The position numbers and the translations under genes were made by a program. The notes under the pieces were generated by a model. That model saw nothing but the letters and a program-made list of their open reading frames with translations, was not told where the DNA came from and made no database searches. Of a stretch of DNA of 64,000 bases, positions 60,846-64,000 are shown in pieces. The DNA comes from Rheinheimera sp. (lineage in GTDB: Bacteria > Pseudomonadota > Gammaproteobacteria > Enterobacterales > Alteromonadaceae), in contig DMYW01000064.1 of the NCBI GenBank assembly GCA_003482455.1, positions 31,614 through 95,613 on the forward strand. The letters run 5' to 3'. Numbering within the stretch: position 1 is the first letter of the stretch; every line of letters begins with the position of its first letter.

Positions 60846-62675
60846 ATGTGTGGAATCGTAGGCGCAGTCGCGCAGCGTGACGTGGTCGATATTCTGGTTG
60901 AAGGCTTACGCCGCCTTGAATACCGTGGCTATGACTCAGCCGGTGTCGCGCTGTTGGCAGGCCCAGGTGAGTACAGCCGCGTGCGTCGCGTTGGTAAAGT
61001 CAAAGAATTAGCCGACGCTATCAAGCAAACACCAACGCCAGGCGGCACAGGTATCGCGCACACCCGTTGGGCAACCCATGGCGAACCGTCTGAGCGTAAC
61101 GCGCATCCACACGTGTCTGATCGCATTTCTGTGGTGCACAACGGCATCATCGAAAACCACGGCCCGCTGCGTGAAATGTTAAAAGGCAAAGGCTATGTGT
61201 TTAATTCAGACACTGACACCGAAGTCATCGCGCATTTAGTTGAAGAAGAATTTAAAGCGTCAGGTTCACTGCTCAAAGCCGTGCAAAACGCTGTTAAACA
61301 ATTCTCAGGCGCCTACGGCACTGTGTTGATGGACAAACAAGACCCAAGCCGTTTAGTGGTAGCGCGTTCAGGCAGCCCGCTGGTGATTGGTTTTGGTATT
61401 GGTGAAAACTTTATCGCGTCCGACCAATTAGCGCTGTTGCCGGTCACGCGCCGTTTTATGTTCTTAGAAGAAGGCGATGTAGCCGAAATTACCCGTCACA
61501 GCGTCAGCGTCTATGACCGTCACGGCAACCCAGTTGAGCGCACCATCACCGAATCGACCGTCAGCTACGACGCCGGTGACAAAGGCCAATACCGCCACTT
61601 TATGCTCAAAGAAATCTACGAACAGCCACACGCGATTTTAAACACGCTGGAAGGCCGTTTAGGCAATGAATCCGTGTTGGATGAAACCTTCGGTAATGGC
61701 GCAGCCGAGCTGTTTAAGAAAGTCCGTCACGTGCAAATCGTTGCCTGCGGTACCTCGTATCACTCAGGCATGGTTGCGCGTTATTGGTTAGAGTCGCTGG
61801 GCGGCATTTCCTGTAACGTCGAAATCGCCTCAGAATTCCGTTACCGCAAATCGTATGTGCAACCTGGTTCATTGTTAGTCAGCATTTCGCAATCGGGCGA
61901 AACCGCTGATACTTTGGCCGCCCTGCGTTTAGCCAAAGAAAACGGCTATATCGGTAGCTTAACCATTTGTAACGTTGCTGGCTCATCGCTGGTGCGTGAA
62001 TCTGACCTCGCTTTCATGACACGCGCCGGTGCAGAAATTGGTGTGGCATCCACCAAAGCTTTCACCACACAGCTGGTTGGTTTAGCAATGTTGACGCTGG
62101 CGATTGGTAAGTACAATGGCTTGACCGCTGCGCAACAAAAAGAAATGGTTGATGCGCTGAAATCACTGCCAGCCAAACTGGAAGCGACGCTGGCGATGGC
62201 GCCAAGCATCGAAGTGCTGGCGACTGAGTTCGCCGACAAGCATCACTCGTTGTTCTTAGGTCGTGGCGATCAATACCCAATCGCCATGGAAGGTGCGTTG
62301 AAATTAAAAGAAATCTCCTACATTCACGCCGAAGCCTATGCTGCAGGTGAGTTAAAACACGGCCCATTGGCGCTGATTGACGCTGACATGCCGATCATCG
62401 TGGTGGCACCAAACAACGACTTGCTGGAAAAATTACAATCCAACGTTGAAGAAGTGCGCGCCCGTGGCGGTATCCTGTACGTGTTCGCCGACCAAGACGC
62501 ACACTTTAAATCAGACGCCACTCAACGCGTGTTAAACGTGCCACACGTGCACCCGCTGATCGCACCAATCGTCTACACAGTGCCACTGCAACTGCTGAGC
62601 TACTACGTCGCCATCATCAAAGGCACCGACGTCGACCAGCCCCGCAACTTGGCGAAGTCAGTTACTGTGGAATAA
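60846..62675 (+). CDS. glmS: Glutamine-fructose-6-phosphate aminotransferase
   Basis: 609 residues, full length. N-terminal glutaminase with catalytic Cys2 (MCGIVGAV), GYDSAGVAL, HTRWATHGEPSERNAHPH and NSDTDTEV; two SIS isomerase domains (about 285-430, 460-600; CGTSYHSG, SQSGETADT, STKAFTTQLV, LGRGDQYPIAMEGALKLKEISYIHAEAYAAGELKHGPLALI). Ends DQPRNLAKSVTVE. Makes glucosamine-6-phosphate for cell-wall and LPS. Directly downstream of glmR. Confidence 0.99.
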   Translation: MCGIVGAVAQRDVVDILVEGLRRLEYRGYDSAGVALLAGPGEYSRVRRVGKVKELADAIKQTPTPGGTGIAHTRWATHGEPSERNAHPHVSDRISVVHNGIIENHGPLREMLKGKGYVFNSDTDTEVIAHLVEEEFKASGSLLKAVQNAVKQFSGAYGTVLMDKQDPSRLVVARSGSPLVIGFGIGENFIASDQLALLPVTRRFMFLEEGDVAEITRHSVSVYDRHGNPVERTITESTVSYDAGDKGQYRHFMLKEIYEQPHAILNTLEGRLGNESVLDETFGNGAAELFKKVRHVQIVACGTSYHSGMVARYWLESLGGISCNVEIASEFRYRKSYVQPGSLLVSISQSGETADTLAALRLAKENGYIGSLTICNVAGSSLVRESDLAFMTRAGAEIGVASTKAFTTQLVGLAMLTLAIGKYNGLTAAQQKEMVDALKSLPAKLEATLAMAPSIEVLATEFADKHHSLFLGRGDQYPIAMEGALKLKEISYIHAEAYAAGELKHGPLALIDADMPIIVVAPNNDLLEKLQSNVEEVRARGGILYVFADQDAHFKSDATQRVLNVPHVHPLIAPIVYTVPLQLLSYYVAIIKGTDVDQPRNLAKSVTVE

Positions 62676-62702
62676 CCAACATCCTTGTGATGTGGAACTT
62701 GT
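62640..62702 (+). other. attTn7 (apparently unoccupied)
   Basis: The 3' end of glmS encodes the conserved DQPRNLAKSVTVE that TnsD recognises; Tn7 inserts about 25 bp beyond the stop. No Tn7 end, tns gene or duplication is visible downstream, only a hairpin (TTGTGGG 62699-62705 with CCCACAA 62724-62730). Confidence 0.7.
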
Positions 62703-62743
62703 GGGATGAAAATAAAGATTCACCCCACAACTAGTTTCATCTA

Positions 62744-62772
62744 AAGGGCTCCCAAGATTTGGAGCCTTTTTT
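62744..62772 (+). terminator. glmRS terminator
   Basis: GGCTCC/GGAGCC stem with loop CAAGATTT, then six Ts. Confidence 0.85.
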
Positions 62773-62932
62773 ATTTCGATGTAGGAATGGAACAAATACT
62801 TATTATTACCAAAGTTTAACTTGGGAGGCAGAACCAAATTTGTACAGCGAAACTGTTAGTTGACGTGCCATTATTGGCTATTGGAATAGGTCTGCTTCTT
62901 TCAACGTCGCGAGGGGCAAAACAAACAGCAAT

Positions 62933-63859
62933 CTAACGCTCGTCGGTTAAATCCGATACTGGATTGGACAACAAAGGCCAAGTCTCGGGGCCATCTGCAT
63001 CAACCTCAGGCGGCAACAAAGGATTGTGGAGTCGAAACACGCGGCGTTGTTCTAGCTGTAGCGCCTCGATGTCTTTGGCGAAATACTTGGCAAACAGCGT
63101 GTCAAAACGACCATCAGCCAGCGCTTGTTTCAGGCCATCCAGTAAGGCGTCAGCCAGTGCTGGGTTATCTTTCGCCACGTAGAAATAGGTGGCGGTCGGG
63201 TAATACAACAGGATATAGGGGTCAATTGTTAGGTGTAATTGAGGCCGTTTTTCCAGTTCTTGCCGGGCTTCCACGACGGCAAGTGGGAAATAGTCGATGC
63301 GGCCTTTTTCCAGCATCAAAAACAGATTGTCCGCTTGATCAGTGGTTTCAACCATCAGCTGATTGGCTTCTAAAATCGTGCGGTCACTCCAACTAGCAAG
63401 CTGGCCGGCGCGGTATGTCTCTAAGCGTTGAAGACTATGTAACGATTTGAATTGATGTTGTTTATCTGCGGCAACTAACGCAACGCGATAACCATTGAGC
63501 CCGCGCAAAATCGAAAAAGGCACAGCGCGATAATTGGCGAGTCGCTCCTTCGAAGCGCTGCCAAACATGATATCAATGCCCTGGTGGGCGTTCATCAGAT
63601 CAAAAGCGCGTTGTTTGGGAATGTTCAAGCCGGACGCTGCTAACTGATAACCTTGTCCTTTGGGATAACTGAGCGCTAACTGCATCAGCTCCACATAATA
63701 ATCCACACGTGCATCACCGGCGTATCGCACCAGCTGGCTAGACGCGTTCGCAGCGTGGCTCGCAGCCGACCAACCAATGCAGCAACTGATCACGACGATT
63801 TGCTTGGCCAGATTAGTGAGAAGATCAAAGACGACTGCTAACAAAACGAGAACCACCAT
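62933..63859 (-). CDS. Periplasmic solute-binding-like protein
   Basis: 308 residues with a long hydrophobic N-terminus (about 1-36, ending SAASHAAN). The two-lobe pattern of family-3-type proteins is visible in VEL.QLALSYPKGQGYQL, IDIMFGSASKERLANYRAVPFSILRGLNGYRVALV, DNLFLMLEKGRIDYFPLAVVEARQEL and LADALLDGLKQALADGRFDTLFAKYF. No transporter partners nearby; the mature part lacks a recognised ligand signature. Same kind of orphan as the gene at 26129-26995. Confidence 0.8.
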   Translation of the reverse strand: MVVLVLLAVVFDLLTNLAKQIVVISCCIGWSAASHAANASSQLVRYAGDARVDYYVELMQLALSYPKGQGYQLAASGLNIPKQRAFDLMNAHQGIDIMFGSASKERLANYRAVPFSILRGLNGYRVALVAADKQHQFKSLHSLQRLETYRAGQLASWSDRTILEANQLMVETTDQADNLFLMLEKGRIDYFPLAVVEARQELEKRPQLHLTIDPYILLYYPTATYFYVAKDNPALADALLDGLKQALADGRFDTLFAKYFAKDIEALQLEQRRVFRLHNPLLPPEVDADGPETWPLLSNPVSDLTDER

Positions 63860-63923
63860 CTGCCTGACACGGGTCAGGGCGAGTTATGTGTAAACCGATT
63901 ATGTCGAAAAAACCTAGGGCTGC

Positions 63924-64000
63924 CTAGCACTGTTCTGCCAGCAATTGCCGTAAATAATCGCCATAGGGTGTGTTGCCATAAAAATCAGCACGTTGCTGTA
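63924..64000 (-). CDS. C-terminal end of a gene entering from the right edge
   Basis: On the minus strand the frame QQRADFYGNTPYGDYLRQLL reads to AEQC and TAG at 63924; it has coding character but is too short (24 codons seen) for a family call. Confidence 0.45.
   Translation of the reverse strand, partial: QQRADFYGNTPYGDYLRQLLAEQC

Noticed and set aside
62676..64000. Tn7-like element downstream of glmS
   Set aside because: No tns gene, no terminal repeats and no target duplication seen.
1..64000. CRISPR array, prophage or insertion sequence
   Set aside because: No regularly spaced repeats, transposase, integrase or phage structural genes among the frames read.

Overview
The window looks like chromosome of a mesophilic, chitin- and starch-degrading aquatic gammaproteobacterium. 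Protein content (classical fused ArgA, leuABCD with a leader peptide, glrK-qseG-glrR, DusC, Caulobacter-type TonB receptor beside a tryptophan-halogenase-like flavoprotein, three secreted chitinases, M4/M13/M64/S41 secreted proteases) fits an Alteromonadales/Chromatiales lineage such as Rheinheimera. That placement is an inference from gene content, not from a marker-gene tree. There is no insertion sequence, prophage or CRISPR array; the window is dense single-copy chromosome with many clear bidirectional terminators.

Layout. 0.1-1.1 kb: a DUF2167 membrane-protein gene broken by one in-frame stop. 1.2-2.6 kb: argA with a candidate ArgR box. 2.9-5.9 kb: a PspA-like/YqiJ/YqiK (flotillin) membrane-stress operon. 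6-12.3 kb: a three-gene chitinase operon on the minus strand (ChiA-type GH18, GH19, multi-domain GH18) behind a promoter with a NagR-type operator. 12.5-14.7 kb: DUF350-YgiB-YgiC operon. 15-17 kb: M13 metallopeptidase lipoprotein. 17.4-24.5 kb: TonB receptor, flavin-dependent halogenase-like protein and a GH13 amylase, an alpha-glucan uptake locus with a 16-bp perfect palindrome upstream. 24.6-33.3 kb: mixed housekeeping and unknown genes (exo/endonuclease-phosphatase, two small proteins, solute-binding protein, DusC, Bcr/CflA exporter, acetyltransferase, a large unknown protein, DUF3334, TRIC-type channel). 33.5-35.3 kb: M4 protease. 35.6-39.8 kb: GGDEF-EAL and HD-GYP genes converging with overlapping stops. 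39.9-44.3 kb: S41 lipoprotein, Cys-rich secreted protein, class III cyclase with TPRs. 44.6-49.8 kb: leuABCD with a complete leader-peptide attenuator, and next to it tRNA-Leu(UAA). 50.5-51.7 kb: adenosine deaminase. 51.8-52.5 kb: a candidate sigma54 promoter with three GlrR-like sites driving a small membrane protein. 52.6-54.8 kb: M64 peptidase lipoprotein and a secreted partner. 55-58.4 kb: glrK-qseG-glrR. 58.4-59.9 kb: DUF2288, a 2OG-Fe(II) oxygenase, a candidate Fur-controlled RyhB-like sRNA on the minus strand, and a small membrane protein. 60-62.7 kb: glmR-glmS with candidate GlmR operator and an apparently empty attTn7. 62.9-64 kb: a lone solute-binding protein and the end of a gene that runs off the window.

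How it fits together. Secreted chitinases, proteases and amylase feed amino sugars, peptides and glucans to the cell; amino-sugar supply is tied to GlmS, which sits behind its own DeoR-type regulator and 3 kb from the GlrKR envelope-stress system that in enterobacteria controls glmS through the sRNA GlmY. Two separate operons (PspA/YqiJ/YqiK and DUF350/YgiB/YgiC) belong to the extended Psp envelope-stress network. The most rewarding leads are the Fur/RyhB-like sRNA at 59.5-59.7 kb, the GlrR/sigma54 small-protein promoter at 51.9-52.5 kb, and the operator palindromes in front of the chitinase, glucan and glmRS operons.
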